From contig CAYYRC010000019.1 of assembly GCA_964474045.1 (NCBI GenBank), positions 1 to 49,301 of the forward strand: a DNA stretch of 49,301 nt, in the 5' to 3' direction. Every line of letters starts with the position of its first letter. The first letter of the stretch is position 1. The DNA comes from JACJWR01 sp964474045 (GTDB lineage Bacteria > Actinomycetota > Actinomycetes > S36-B12 > UBA10799). A program made the translations under genes and the position numbers. Of the stretch, positions 27,779 to 36,247 are shown piece by piece. The notes beneath the pieces are model-generated. The model was not told where the DNA came from, did no database searches, and was given only the letters and a program-made list of their open reading frames with translations.

Positions 27779-28587
27779 CAGCCGGCCGCAGGCGCGGCGG
27801 GAGTCGGCCAGCGCTTGACGTCGCGGTACCTGACGATCCCCACCGGGACGGCGATCAGGAACCCCACGACCATGAGCAAGCCGATCAAGCCGATGGGGTT
27901 CTGGCCGTACTCAGTGGCCTGCGGAGCCATCAGGCTGAAGTCGTACAGCCAGTGCAGAACGATGCACAGCACTAGGTTGCCGCCGGACGACACGTAGACG
28001 AACCCGAAGACGATGCCGATCATCGAGGTCACGATCACCTGCCACACCGTGGACCCGAACGGCTGCAGCATCGCGTTCACCGAGTGCATCAGCCCGAACA
28101 ACACGCCCGACACGATCACCGCCGCGACCACGGGGATCCGCCCGGCCAACGAGTTCAGCACCAGCCCACGGAACGCGGTCTCCTCGCCGACTCCCACCAG
28201 CAGGGTGGCGCCGAGCATGAACACCACCGTCGCCCAGTCCGTCCCCTGGCCGGCGAAGGCCAGCCCCGCCCCCAGCAGCGACAGCCCCACCGGCACGACG
28301 AGCACCAGCGACAGCCACCCCAGGCGCCAGCTGTGCTGCACCCGCATCCCGCTGAGCCACACCAGCGCCCACATGAGGATCACTAGGACGAGCGTGACCC
28401 ACCACATGTCCTTGTTGACTTCTACGCTCTGCTCGTAGGCGTTGTCGGTCGCCATCCAGGCACCCGCCATGCCGACCGTGTAGATGATCCAGACCGCGAT
28501 CGCCAGCCCCCAACCGGGGCGCAGCCAGGCGATGCGCGGCTGCTGCCGGGAGCTCGCGGCGACGTCCCGGGTGAATCCGTCGGGCAT
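27778..28587 (-). CDS. CPBP family intramembrane metalloprotease
   Basis: A 269-residue polytopic membrane protein with about eight hydrophobic segments. The CAAX-protease/bacteriocin-processing (ABI) motifs are intact: motif 1 GVGEETAFRG (EExxxR), motif 2 FGLMHSVN, motif 3 VLHWLYDF. Bacterial members are type II CAAX-like proteases implicated in peptide maturation or self-immunity; the substrate here is unknown. The start is ATG 28587. It is divergent from the K+ channel gene across about 50 nt. Confidence 0.88.
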   Translation of the reverse strand: MPDGFTRDVAASSRQQPRIAWLRPGWGLAIAVWIIYTVGMAGAWMATDNAYEQSVEVNKDMWWVTLVLVILMWALVWLSGMRVQHSWRLGWLSLVLVVPVGLSLLGAGLAFAGQGTDWATVVFMLGATLLVGVGEETAFRGLVLNSLAGRIPVVAAVIVSGVLFGLMHSVNAMLQPFGSTVWQVIVTSMIGIVFGFVYVSSGGNLVLCIVLHWLYDFSLMAPQATEYGQNPIGLIGLLMVVGFLIAVPVGIVRYRDVKRWPTPAAPAAG

Positions 28588-28638
28588 ATCTCGACAGTAG
28601 TGCTCGCCCTGGCCGACGGTAGGGGATACTCACGGATC

Positions 28639-29664
28639 GTGGGTAGCCGCGACACCAAGAGCATCACCCGGCAGCTCGTGCAGAGCGTGGTCGCCCTGCT
28701 CCTGGTGCTCCTCGTCGGCGTCGTCGGCTATGTGCTCCTCGGGTTCAACCTGCTCGATGCCGCCTACCAGACCGTCACCACCGTCACCACGGTCGGCTTC
28801 CGCGAGGTGGTCGAGCCCTTCGGCGCCGCCGAGAAGATCTTCACGATGGCGCTGGTGCTGTTCGGGGTTGGCGTCGTGCTCTACACCCTGACGGCACTGC
28901 TGAGCCTGATCATCGAAGGTTGGGTGGGCGATCAATGGGGAAGGCGACGGATGCAGAAGACCATCGACGACATGTCGGGCCACGCCATCGTGTGCGGATG
29001 GGGCCGCGTGGGCCGCGCCGCCGCGCACCAGCTGTTCAAGTCCGGGCAGCCGGTGCTGGTCATCGACGCCGAGCGCAACCGGCTGTCGGACTGCCCCTAT
29101 CCGCACCTGCTGGGCGACGCCACACGCGACGAGGTCCTCAACCGGGCCGGGATCGACCGGGCCCGCATGCTCGTGGCATCGCTGGGAACCGACGCCCTCA
29201 CGCTCTTCGTGACGCTCACCGCCCGCGCCCTTAACCCCGACCTGACCATCATCGCCCGCAGCCGAGTCGACGACACCGAGCAGAAGCTGTTGCGCGCAGG
29301 CGCGGACCGCGTCGTCAACCCGCAGCGCATCGGCGGCAACCGGATCGCGGCCTTCGCGCTGCAGCCGCACGTCACCGACTTCCTGGACGTGGCGATGCAC
29401 GACGACGAGGTCGAGTTCCAGCTGGAGCAGGTCGAGGTGCACCGCAACTCCGCGCTGGAGGGATCGACCGTCCGGCAGGCGCGCTCGCTTGAGGGCGACG
29501 GGGCGCTGCTGCTCGCGCTGCGCCCGCAGGGCTCCGGGGAGTTCCGCACCAACCCCGACCCCGACACGGTCGTGGGGGCGGGCGACGTCGTCATCGCCAT
29601 CGGCACCCGCGAGCAGATCGCGGACCTGGGCCGGGCGGCGGGCTCCAGCCGCAAGTGGCGCTAG
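28639..29664 (+). CDS. Two-TM potassium channel with RCK/TrkA domain
   Basis: The protein has one membrane helix (VVALLLVLLVGVVGYVLLGF), a pore loop with selectivity-filter-like TVTTVTTVGF, a second helix (FTMALVLFGVGVVLYTL), then a cytosolic RCK domain whose Rossmann motif is HAIVCGWGRVGRAAAHQL and a C-terminal TrkA-C region. The layout is that of MthK-like ligand-gated K+ channels. The filter reads TVGF followed by Arg instead of the common TVGYG. GTG 28639 follows a -10-like GATACT (28625-28630); the frame is open back to GTG 28600, so 13 extra residues are possible. Confidence 0.9.
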   Translation: MGSRDTKSITRQLVQSVVALLLVLLVGVVGYVLLGFNLLDAAYQTVTTVTTVGFREVVEPFGAAEKIFTMALVLFGVGVVLYTLTALLSLIIEGWVGDQWGRRRMQKTIDDMSGHAIVCGWGRVGRAAAHQLFKSGQPVLVIDAERNRLSDCPYPHLLGDATRDEVLNRAGIDRARMLVASLGTDALTLFVTLTARALNPDLTIIARSRVDDTEQKLLRAGADRVVNPQRIGGNRIAAFALQPHVTDFLDVAMHDDEVEFQLEQVEVHRNSALEGSTVRQARSLEGDGALLLALRPQGSGEFRTNPDPDTVVGAGDVVIAIGTREQIADLGRAAGSSRKWR

Positions 29665-29697
29665 CCGCCCGCCGTGGCGGGTCCCGCCACCACAGGG

Positions 29698-29703
29698 TAG
29701 AGT
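29698..29703 (+). promoter_or_regulatory. Candidate -10 element for the ilvB leader transcript
   Basis: TAGAGT lies 13 nt before the ATG of the leader ORF, so transcription would start at or next to that ATG, 150 nt before ilvB. Confidence 0.5.
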
Positions 29704-29710
29704 GCTGCGC

Positions 29711-29746
29711 ATGAGCACCCTGGTACCCAACAAGCGCGGCGGCTGA
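29711..29746 (+). CDS. ilvB leader peptide
   Basis: An 11-codon ORF, MSTLVPNKRGG, begins right after the promoter and ends 20 nt before a terminator hairpin upstream of ilvB. Leader peptides with Leu/Val/Ile codons and a terminator are known upstream of ilvB in Corynebacterium, Mycobacterium and Streptomyces. Here only one Leu (CTG) and one Val (GTA, a rare codon in this genome) are present, so the sensing codons would be few. Coding is inferred from position and from the start/stop arrangement. Confidence 0.6.
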   Translation: MSTLVPNKRGG

Positions 29747-29766
29747 ACGATTCGGCCCTCGCGCTA

Positions 29767-29801
29767 CCCCTCCTTCCCGGTCGCGGGAACGGGGGGTTTT
29801 T
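29767..29801 (+). terminator. Rho-independent terminator (ilvB attenuator)
   Basis: The stem is TTCCCG/CGGGAA with a 4-nt loop, extended by an interrupted CCCC/GGGG lower stem and followed by TTTTT at 29797-29801. It lies between the leader peptide and ilvB, so it would stop transcription unless ribosome stalling favours another fold. The alternative antiterminator pairing was not worked out. Confidence 0.75.
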
Positions 29802-29849
29802 GCTTGATCCCGCACCCTCATCACCACGAGCAGCAGCAGTGAGGAACCC

Positions 29850-31601
29850 ATGACAGCCTCCGACTCCGCGCTGACCGGCGCGCAGAGCCTGGTCAAGTCC
29901 CTGGAGAAGGTCGGCGTGGACACCGTGTTCGGTATCCCCGGCGGCGCGATCCTTCCCGCGTATGACCCGTTGATGGACTCGGAGAAGATCCGTCACATCC
30001 TGGTGCGCCACGAGCAGGGCGCGGGCCACGCGGCCGAGGGATACGCCGGCGCGACTGGGCGGGTGGGCGTCTGCATGGCGACCTCGGGCCCCGGCGCCAC
30101 CAACCTGGTGACCCCCATCGCGGACGCCTACATGGACTCCGTGCCGATCGTGGCGATCACCGGGCAGGTGCCGTCGCGGGCGATCGGCACGGACGCATTC
30201 CAGGAGGCCGACATCTCCGGGATCACGCAGCCGATCACCAAGCACAACTTCCTCGTCACCAACCCCGACGACATCCCGCGGGCGATCAAGGACGCCTTCC
30301 ACATCGCCGAGACCGGGCGACCGGGTCCGGTGCTGGTGGACATCTCCAAGGACGCCCTGGTGGCACCGACGCGCTTCGCCTGGCCCCGCGGGATCGACCT
30401 GCCGGGCTACAAGCCGACGCTCACCCCCCACTCCCGGCAGATCCGCGAGGCCGCGCGGATGATGCTGGCGGCCAAGCGCCCCGTGCTGTACATCGGCGGC
30501 GGCGTCATCCGCGCCCGGGCGGCCTCGCAGCTGCACCAGCTGGCCGAGATGACCGGGATCCCCGTGGTCACCACGCTCATGGCCCGGGGCGCCTTCCCCG
30601 ACAGCCACCGCCTGAACCTGGGCATGCCCGGCATGCACGGCACCGTCCCGGCGGTCGCGGCCCTGCAGATGGCCGACCTGCTCATCGCCATCGGCACCCG
30701 ATTCGACGACCGCGTCACCGGCAAGCTGGACTCCTTCGCGCCCAAGGCGGCGGTGATCCACGCCGACATCGACCCCGCCGAGATCGGGAAGAACCGGCAG
30801 GTGGACATCCCGATCGTGGGCGACGCACGGCTCGTGCTGGCCGAGCTCGTGGACGCCGTCGCCGCCGAGCACGAGGCCGGCGTGGTGGGGTCCTACGGCG
30901 ACTGGTGGCGCACGCTGGACGACCTGGTGCAGCGCTTCCCCCTGGGCTACGACGCGCCGGATGACGGGACGCTGTCGCCGCAGTACGTCATCCAGCGGCT
31001 GGGCAAGCTCAGCGGGCCGGAGAGCATCGTGGCCGCCGGCGTGGGCCAGCACCAGATGTGGGCCGCGCAGTTCATCGACTACGAGTACCCGGGCACCTGG
31101 CTGAACTCCGGGGGCCTGGGGACCATGGGCTACGCGGTGCCGGCGGCGATGGGAGCCAAGGTCGGGCGCCCCGATGCCACGGTCTGGGCGGTCGACGGCG
31201 ACGGCTGCTTCCAGATGACCAACCAGGAGCTCGCGACCTGTGTGATCAACAACGTCCCGATCAAGGTGGCGATCATCAACAACGCCGCCCTGGGAATGGT
31301 GCGGCAGTGGCAGACGCTGTTCTACAACGAGCGGTACTCCAACACCGACCTGCACTCGCACACGTACCCGGACTTCGTCAAGCTCGCCGACGCCTACGGC
31401 TGCCACGGCTTCCGGGTCGACAGCGTCGACGAGGTGGACGCCACCATCGAGAAGGCGCTGGGCCTCAACGACGCCCCGGTCGTCCTCGACTTCCACGTTC
31501 ACCGCGACGCCATGGTGTGGCCGATGGTGCCGGCGGGAACCAGCAACGACGAGATCACCATCGCGCGCGACCTCGCGCCGGCCTGGGATCGGATGGAGTA
31601 G
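29850..31601 (+). CDS. ilvB: Acetolactate synthase large subunit
   Basis: This thiamine-diphosphate enzyme condenses pyruvate with pyruvate or 2-oxobutyrate, the first common step of Val/Leu and Ile synthesis. The 583-residue protein shows the catalytic Glu (E55 in RHEQGAGHAAEGYA), the FAD/ThDP-domain stretch SGPGATNLVTPIADAYMDS and the ThDP/Mg motif GDGCFQMTNQE ending IINN. An ATG with GTGAGGA precedes it. It forms an operon with ilvN (3 nt apart) and lies behind the attenuator. Confidence 0.97.
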   Translation: MTASDSALTGAQSLVKSLEKVGVDTVFGIPGGAILPAYDPLMDSEKIRHILVRHEQGAGHAAEGYAGATGRVGVCMATSGPGATNLVTPIADAYMDSVPIVAITGQVPSRAIGTDAFQEADISGITQPITKHNFLVTNPDDIPRAIKDAFHIAETGRPGPVLVDISKDALVAPTRFAWPRGIDLPGYKPTLTPHSRQIREAARMMLAAKRPVLYIGGGVIRARAASQLHQLAEMTGIPVVTTLMARGAFPDSHRLNLGMPGMHGTVPAVAALQMADLLIAIGTRFDDRVTGKLDSFAPKAAVIHADIDPAEIGKNRQVDIPIVGDARLVLAELVDAVAAEHEAGVVGSYGDWWRTLDDLVQRFPLGYDAPDDGTLSPQYVIQRLGKLSGPESIVAAGVGQHQMWAAQFIDYEYPGTWLNSGGLGTMGYAVPAAMGAKVGRPDATVWAVDGDGCFQMTNQELATCVINNVPIKVAIINNAALGMVRQWQTLFYNERYSNTDLHSHTYPDFVKLADAYGCHGFRVDSVDEVDATIEKALGLNDAPVVLDFHVHRDAMVWPMVPAGTSNDEITIARDLAPAWDRME

Positions 31602-31604
31602 GAC

Positions 31605-32117
31605 ATGCAGACCACCACCCTCAGCGTCCTGGTCGAGAACAAGCCGGGCGTGCTCGCGCGCATCGCCGGGCTCTTCGCTCGGCGCGGCTTCAACATCGAG
31701 TCTCTTGCCGTGGGCCCCACCGAGGACCCGCGCATCTCCCGGATGACCATCGTCGTCTCGGTCGACCTGCACCCCCTGGAGCAGGTGACGAAGCAGCTGA
31801 ACAAGCTGGTCAACGTCATCAAGATCGTGGAGTTGGAGCCGAGGACGTCGGTGCAGCGCGAGCTCATCTTCATCAAGGTCAGGGCCGACTCCAGCAACCG
31901 CTCGGACGTGCTGGAGATCTGCCAGATGTTCCGCGCCCGCATCGTCGACGTCGCCCCCGACTCCCTCACGATCGAGTCGACCGGGACGTCCGACAAGCTG
32001 TCGGCCCTGCTGGAGATGCTCAGCGGCCACGGTGTGCTGGAGCTGGCCCAGTCCGGCGCCGTCGCGCTCGGCCGAGGCAGCCGCAGCATCGCCGACCGCG
32101 GCCGCAAACCCGCCTGA
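31605..32117 (+). CDS. ilvN: Acetolactate synthase small (regulatory) subunit
   Basis: A 170-residue regulatory subunit. The N-terminal ACT domain (LSVLVENKPGVLARIAGLFA, RRGFNIESLAVG) binds valine for feedback inhibition and activates IlvB, and a C-terminal domain typical of the longer IlvN/IlvH class follows (LIFIKVRADSSNRSDVLEI). It starts 3 nt after ilvB stops, with the ribosome site inside the end of ilvB (GGAG). Confidence 0.96.
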   Translation: MQTTTLSVLVENKPGVLARIAGLFARRGFNIESLAVGPTEDPRISRMTIVVSVDLHPLEQVTKQLNKLVNVIKIVELEPRTSVQRELIFIKVRADSSNRSDVLEICQMFRARIVDVAPDSLTIESTGTSDKLSALLEMLSGHGVLELAQSGAVALGRGSRSIADRGRKPA

Positions 32118-32158
32118 CGCCGGGCCGGACGCCCCGCGGTGCGACCGGGCCAGCGCGA

Positions 32159-32164
32159 TAGGCT
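32159..32164 (+). promoter_or_regulatory. Candidate -10 element for ilvC
   Basis: TAGGCT would start transcription near 32171, 47 nt before the ilvC GTG, allowing ilvC expression independent of the ilvB attenuator. The same hexamer occurs before divIVA and leuB. Confidence 0.35.
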
Positions 32165-32217
32165 CGCCCCGTCCCGCACACCCCCACCACCCCGAAACCG
32201 CCGAACCAGGAGAACCC

Positions 32218-33246
32218 GTGGCCGAGCTTTTCTACGACGACGACGCTGACCTCGCCCTCATCCAGTCCAAGAAGGTGGCCGTGCTCGGCTTCGGCTCGCA
32301 GGGCCACGCCCACGCGCTGAGCCTGCGCGACTCCGGCGTCGATGTGCGGGTCGGCCTCAAGCCCGGCTCCAAGAGCATCGCCAAGGCCGAGGCGGCCGGG
32401 CTGCGCGTCACCGACCCGGCCACCGCCTGCGCCGAGGCCGACGTCATCGTCGTCCTCGTGCCGGACCCCGCGCAGCGCGGGCTCTACGCCGAGGCCATCG
32501 CCGACAACCTGAGCGCGGGCAAGGCGCTGCTGTTCGCGCACGGCTTCAACATCCGATTCGGCTACATCACCCCGCCGGCCGACGTCGACGTGATCATGGT
32601 GGCCCCCAAGGGCCCCGGGCACCTGGTGCGCCGCGAGTACGAGGCCGGTCGCGGCGTCCCGGCGATCATCGCCGTGGAGCAGGACGCCACCGGCGAGGCG
32701 TGGGACCTCGCGCTGTCGTACGCCAAGGCCATCGGCGCCCTGCGCGCCGGCGGCATCAAGACCACGTTCACCGAGGAGACCGAGACGGACCTGTTCGGCG
32801 AGCAGGCTGTGCTCTGCGGCGGTGCGTCGCAGCTGGTGATGTACGGCTTCGAGACCCTCGTGGAGGCCGGCTACCAGCCGGAGGTCGCCTACTTCGAGTG
32901 CCTGCACGAGCTCAAGCTCATCGTCGACCTGATGTATGAGGGCGGCATCGCCAAGCAGCGCTGGAGCGTCTCGGACACCGCCGAGTACGGCGACTACGTG
33001 TCTGGCCCGCGGGTGATCGACCCGAGCGTCAAGGACAACATGCGCGCGGTCCTGGCCGACATCCAGAACGGCGCCTTCGCCGAGCGCTTCATCGCCGACC
33101 AGGACGCCGGCGCGCCGGAGTTCATCGAACTGCGGGCCAAGGCCGAGCAGCACCCGATCGAGGACACCGGCCGCGAGCTGCGCAAGCTGATGTCCTGGGT
33201 CGACTCCGGTGACGACGACTACGTCGAGGGCACCGCGGCCCGCTGA
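32218..33246 (+). CDS. ilvC: Ketol-acid reductoisomerase (class I)
   Basis: IlvC converts acetolactate or acetohydroxybutyrate to the dihydroxy acid using NADPH and Mg. The 342-residue length fits class I. Motifs: GFGSQGHAHALSLRDSG (Rossmann), AHGFNI, VAPKGPGHLVRREY and the metal-binding EETETDLFGEQAVLCGG and FECLHELKLIVDLMYEGG. GTG 32218 has AGGAG 5 nt upstream; the frame open to 32032 overlaps ilvN antisense-like sequence and was discarded. Confidence 0.97.
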   Translation: MAELFYDDDADLALIQSKKVAVLGFGSQGHAHALSLRDSGVDVRVGLKPGSKSIAKAEAAGLRVTDPATACAEADVIVVLVPDPAQRGLYAEAIADNLSAGKALLFAHGFNIRFGYITPPADVDVIMVAPKGPGHLVRREYEAGRGVPAIIAVEQDATGEAWDLALSYAKAIGALRAGGIKTTFTEETETDLFGEQAVLCGGASQLVMYGFETLVEAGYQPEVAYFECLHELKLIVDLMYEGGIAKQRWSVSDTAEYGDYVSGPRVIDPSVKDNMRAVLADIQNGAFAERFIADQDAGAPEFIELRAKAEQHPIEDTGRELRKLMSWVDSGDDDYVEGTAAR

Positions 33247-33290
33247 CACCGCTGCGCGGTCGCCTGCAGCGAGCAAGCGCCGCGTGCTCC

Positions 33291-33332
33291 CCGGGCGGGG
33301 GTGGCCGATACAATCGAGCCACCCCCGCCCGG
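33291..33332. promoter_or_regulatory. Perfect 15-bp inverted repeat enclosing a -10-like box
   Basis: Arms 33291-33305 and 33318-33332 are exact reverse complements, and the 12-nt centre contains TACAAT at 33309-33314. It lies 45 nt after ilvC and 53 nt before serA. It may be the ilvC terminator (no T-tract), an operator over the serA promoter, or both. The enclosed -10 box makes an operator attractive. Confidence 0.6.
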
Positions 33333-33385
33333 TTCGCGTTGCCGCGGGACATCATCGCCAAAGCCCGCCAGATGTGGAGTGACAC

Positions 33386-34969
33386 GTGTCCAAACCCGTC
33401 GTTCTGATCGCCGAAGAGCTCTCCCCGGCCACCATCGAGGCCCTCGGCCCCGATTTCGAGGTGCGCCACTGCGACGGGGCCGACCGCTCCCAGCTGCTGC
33501 CCGCGATCGCCGACGTGGACGCGATCCTGATCCGCTCCGCCACCAAGGTGGACGCCGAGGCGCTGGCCGCCGCCAAGAACCTCAAGGTCGTCGCCCGCGC
33601 CGGCGTCGGCCTGGACAACGTCGATGTGGCCGCTGCCACTCAGCAGGGCGTCATGGTCGTCAACGCGCCGACCTCCAACATCGTCTCGGCTGCCGAGCTG
33701 GCCGTCGCGCTGCTGCTGGCCAGTGCGCGCAACGTCTCGCCCGCTCACGCAGCGCTGCGCCAGGGCGAGTGGAAGCGGTCGAAGTACTCCGGTGTCGAGC
33801 TCGCCGACAAGACCGTCGGCGTCGTGGGGCTGGGCCGGATCGGCCTGCTGGTCGCGCAGCGCCTCAGCGCCTTCGGCGTCAACCTGGTGGCGTACGACCC
33901 CTACGTCAAGCCCGGTCGGGCAGCCCAGCTGGGGGTGCGGATGGTGGACCTCGACGAGCTGCTGGCCGAGAGCGACTTCATCACCGTGCACCTGCCCAAG
34001 ACCAAAGAGACCCTGGGCCTCATCGGCGACGATGCCCTGCACAAGGTCAAGCCGACGGTGCACATCGTCAACGCCGCGCGCGGCGGCATCGTGGACGAGC
34101 AGGCCCTGTACGACGCCCTGGTGGACGGCCGTGTGGCCGGTGCCGGACTGGACGTCTACGCCAAGGAGCCCTGCACGGACTCCCCGCTGTTCGGCCTGGA
34201 CAACGTGGTCGCCACGCCGCACCTGGGCGCCTCGACCGACGAGGCGCAGGAGAAGGCCGGCGTCGCTGTGGCCAAGTCCGTGCGCCAGGCCCTCGCCGGC
34301 GAGCTCGTGCCCGATGCCGTCAACGTCCGCGGCGGCGTCATCGCCGAGCCGGTGCGGCCGTTCCTGGAGCTGACGGAGAAGCTGGGCCGGCTGGCGACCT
34401 CGCTGACGCCGGCGCCGATCGAGCGCCTGGACGTGTGCGTGCTTGGCGAGCTGGCCGAGCACGACGTGAGCATCCTGGAGCTGGCCGCGGTCAAGGGCAT
34501 GTTCTCCGTGCTGGTGGACGAGCCAGTGAGCTACGTCAACGCACCCGTGCTGGCCACCGATCGCGGCGTCGCGACCGGGCTGGCCACCGAGGGTGAGTAC
34601 GAGGACCACCGCGCGCTGGTCACCGTGAGTGCCTCCTGCACCGACGGCACCCTGGTGCGCGTGTCCGGCACGGTCGTGGGGGTGCGCGACGAGCCGAAGC
34701 TCGTCGAGATCGACCACGCCGAGCTCGACGTCCCGGTGAGCGACCACCTGCTGGTGTTCCGCTACGCCGATCGGCCCGGTGTCGTCGGCGCGGTCGGTGG
34801 CGTCCTCGGCGAGGCTGGAGTGAACATCGCCAACATGCAGGTGAGCAGCCGCGAGGACAGCGCCACGATGGTGCTGACGGTGGACTCCGACGTGGCCGAC
34901 GACGTGGTGGCCCAGATGGCCGATGCCATCGGGGCCGATGTCGCGCGCTCGGTGGACTTGAGCGCATAG
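33386..34969 (+). CDS. serA: D-3-phosphoglycerate dehydrogenase
   Basis: SerA oxidises 3-phosphoglycerate with NAD, the first step of serine synthesis. The 527-residue length and layout match the long type I enzyme of Mycobacterium: substrate/nucleotide domains with GLGRIG near residue 148, catalytic R232 (NAARGG), E261 and H279 (ATPHLGA), then an intervening ASB-like domain (about 320-450) and a C-terminal ACT domain (VFRYADRPGVVGAVGGVLGE) for serine feedback. Start GTG 33386. It lies downstream of ilvC with its own promoter candidate. Confidence 0.96.
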   Translation: MSKPVVLIAEELSPATIEALGPDFEVRHCDGADRSQLLPAIADVDAILIRSATKVDAEALAAAKNLKVVARAGVGLDNVDVAAATQQGVMVVNAPTSNIVSAAELAVALLLASARNVSPAHAALRQGEWKRSKYSGVELADKTVGVVGLGRIGLLVAQRLSAFGVNLVAYDPYVKPGRAAQLGVRMVDLDELLAESDFITVHLPKTKETLGLIGDDALHKVKPTVHIVNAARGGIVDEQALYDALVDGRVAGAGLDVYAKEPCTDSPLFGLDNVVATPHLGASTDEAQEKAGVAVAKSVRQALAGELVPDAVNVRGGVIAEPVRPFLELTEKLGRLATSLTPAPIERLDVCVLGELAEHDVSILELAAVKGMFSVLVDEPVSYVNAPVLATDRGVATGLATEGEYEDHRALVTVSASCTDGTLVRVSGTVVGVRDEPKLVEIDHAELDVPVSDHLLVFRYADRPGVVGAVGGVLGEAGVNIANMQVSSREDSATMVLTVDSDVADDVVAQMADAIGADVARSVDLSA

Positions 34970-34979
34970 TCCGCCGCGT

Positions 34980-35411
34980 ATGGGCACCGCCGACGGTCCT
35001 CACCCGGACTCCGAGCAGCTGGCGCTGCTCGCCATGGACGCTCCGGTCGATGCCGCCGTGTCCGCGCACGTGCAGTCGTGCGCGGAGTGCCGGGCCGACC
35101 TGGCGCTGATCAGGTCGCTCATGGCGGGCGGGGAGAGCGACAGCGTGCGGGAACCCGAGTGGCACCTGGACGGTGGATCGCCTGACGACCCTGCCGACGC
35201 CTCGGTGCTGGCGGCCGCCATGCAGGCCCAGGCGGATGGTCCCGATGGCGATGCGGTTGCCGAGCCCTCGACTGACGGCCCGGAGTCCGGTGCCGGCACG
35301 GTCAGCCCTCCTGCGCGGGCGCACGGCGGCCGCTCAAGGGCGGCGCTCATCGCTGGCGCGGTCGTCGTCGCAGCCCTGCTCATCCTGGCGGCGCTGCTGT
35401 TCTGGCGATGA
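34980..35411 (+). CDS. Membrane-anchored anti-sigma-factor-like zinc-finger protein
   Basis: A 143-residue protein with an N-terminal ZAS-like motif HVQSCAECRADLALI (HxxxCxxC), an acidic, low-complexity middle, and one C-terminal membrane segment (ALIAGAVVVAALLILAALLFW). This is the plan of anti-sigma factors that hold an ECF sigma factor at the membrane. No sigma gene lies in this window, so its partner is unknown or the protein has another role. Start ATG 34980, 10 nt after serA. Confidence 0.75.
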   Translation: MGTADGPHPDSEQLALLAMDAPVDAAVSAHVQSCAECRADLALIRSLMAGGESDSVREPEWHLDGGSPDDPADASVLAAAMQAQADGPDGDAVAEPSTDGPESGAGTVSPPARAHGGRSRAALIAGAVVVAALLILAALLFWR

Positions 35412-35431
35412 TCCTGGGGCAGGATGTGCGC

Positions 35432-36244
35432 ATGGCTGATCAAGCGGAGTACGACGCCGCCCTGGCGGGCTACGACAAGGAGACCGTCACCCTCGACGGG
35501 CGCGCGAAGGACGTGTACCGCACGGGTACTGGTCCGGCGGTGATCGTCATCCACGAGCTGCCGGGCATCACGCCGCTGGTGGCGGAGTTCGGCCGGCGGG
35601 TGGCAGCCCTGGGCTTGACGGCGGTGCTGCCGGACCTGCTGGGCACTCCGGGTAAACCTCCGTCCTCGGCCTATCTGGCGACCTCAGGCGCGCGGGCCTG
35701 CGTGAGCCGCGAGTTCCACGTCTTCGCCCTGAACAAGTCCAGCCCGATCACGGCATGGTTGCGGGCGCTGGCGCGGTTGGAGCACGAGCGCTGCGGCGGT
35801 CCGGGTGTGGGAGTCGTGGGCATGTGCCTGACGGGCGGCTTCGCGCTGGCCATGATGGTGGATCCGGTCGTGGTCGCGCCGGTGCTGAGCCAGCCCGCCA
35901 CACCTGCCGCCGTCACCGCCGCCGGCCGTCGGGCCCTCGGGCTGAGCCCGGCGGAGCTCACGGCGGTGAAGGGGCGCGTCGACGACGGCGCCTGCGTGCT
36001 GGGCCTGCGCTTCACCGGGGACAAGAGCGTCCCCGCCGAGCGGTTCGAGCGGCTGCGGCAGGAGTTGGGCAGCGGCTTCGTCGCCGTCGAGATCGACAGC
36101 AGCCCCGGAAACGAGTGGGGCTACCCGGAGTCCGCCCACTCGGTGCTGACGCAGGACGCCGACGGCAAGCCCGGGTCGCCCACCACCGAGGCGATGGACG
36201 CCGTCCTTCACTTCCTGTCGGAGCGCCTCGCCGAGGCCGAGTAG
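35432..36244 (+). CDS. Dienelactone hydrolase family protein
   Basis: A 270-residue alpha/beta hydrolase of the DLH family: catalytic-loop Glu in VIHELPGI, Cys nucleophile in VVGMCLTGGFAL (GxCxxGG, as in dienelactone hydrolase) and a C-terminal His in SAHSVLT. DLH enzymes open lactone rings of chlorocatechol degradation, but many genomic relatives act on other esters; no catabolic neighbours are present. ATG 35432 is preferred; an in-frame ATG at 35408 overlaps the previous stop (ATGA) and is also possible. Confidence 0.87.
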   Translation: MADQAEYDAALAGYDKETVTLDGRAKDVYRTGTGPAVIVIHELPGITPLVAEFGRRVAALGLTAVLPDLLGTPGKPPSSAYLATSGARACVSREFHVFALNKSSPITAWLRALARLEHERCGGPGVGVVGMCLTGGFALAMMVDPVVVAPVLSQPATPAAVTAAGRRALGLSPAELTAVKGRVDDGACVLGLRFTGDKSVPAERFERLRQELGSGFVAVEIDSSPGNEWGYPESAHSVLTQDADGKPGSPTTEAMDAVLHFLSERLAEAE

Positions 36245-36247
36245 CCC

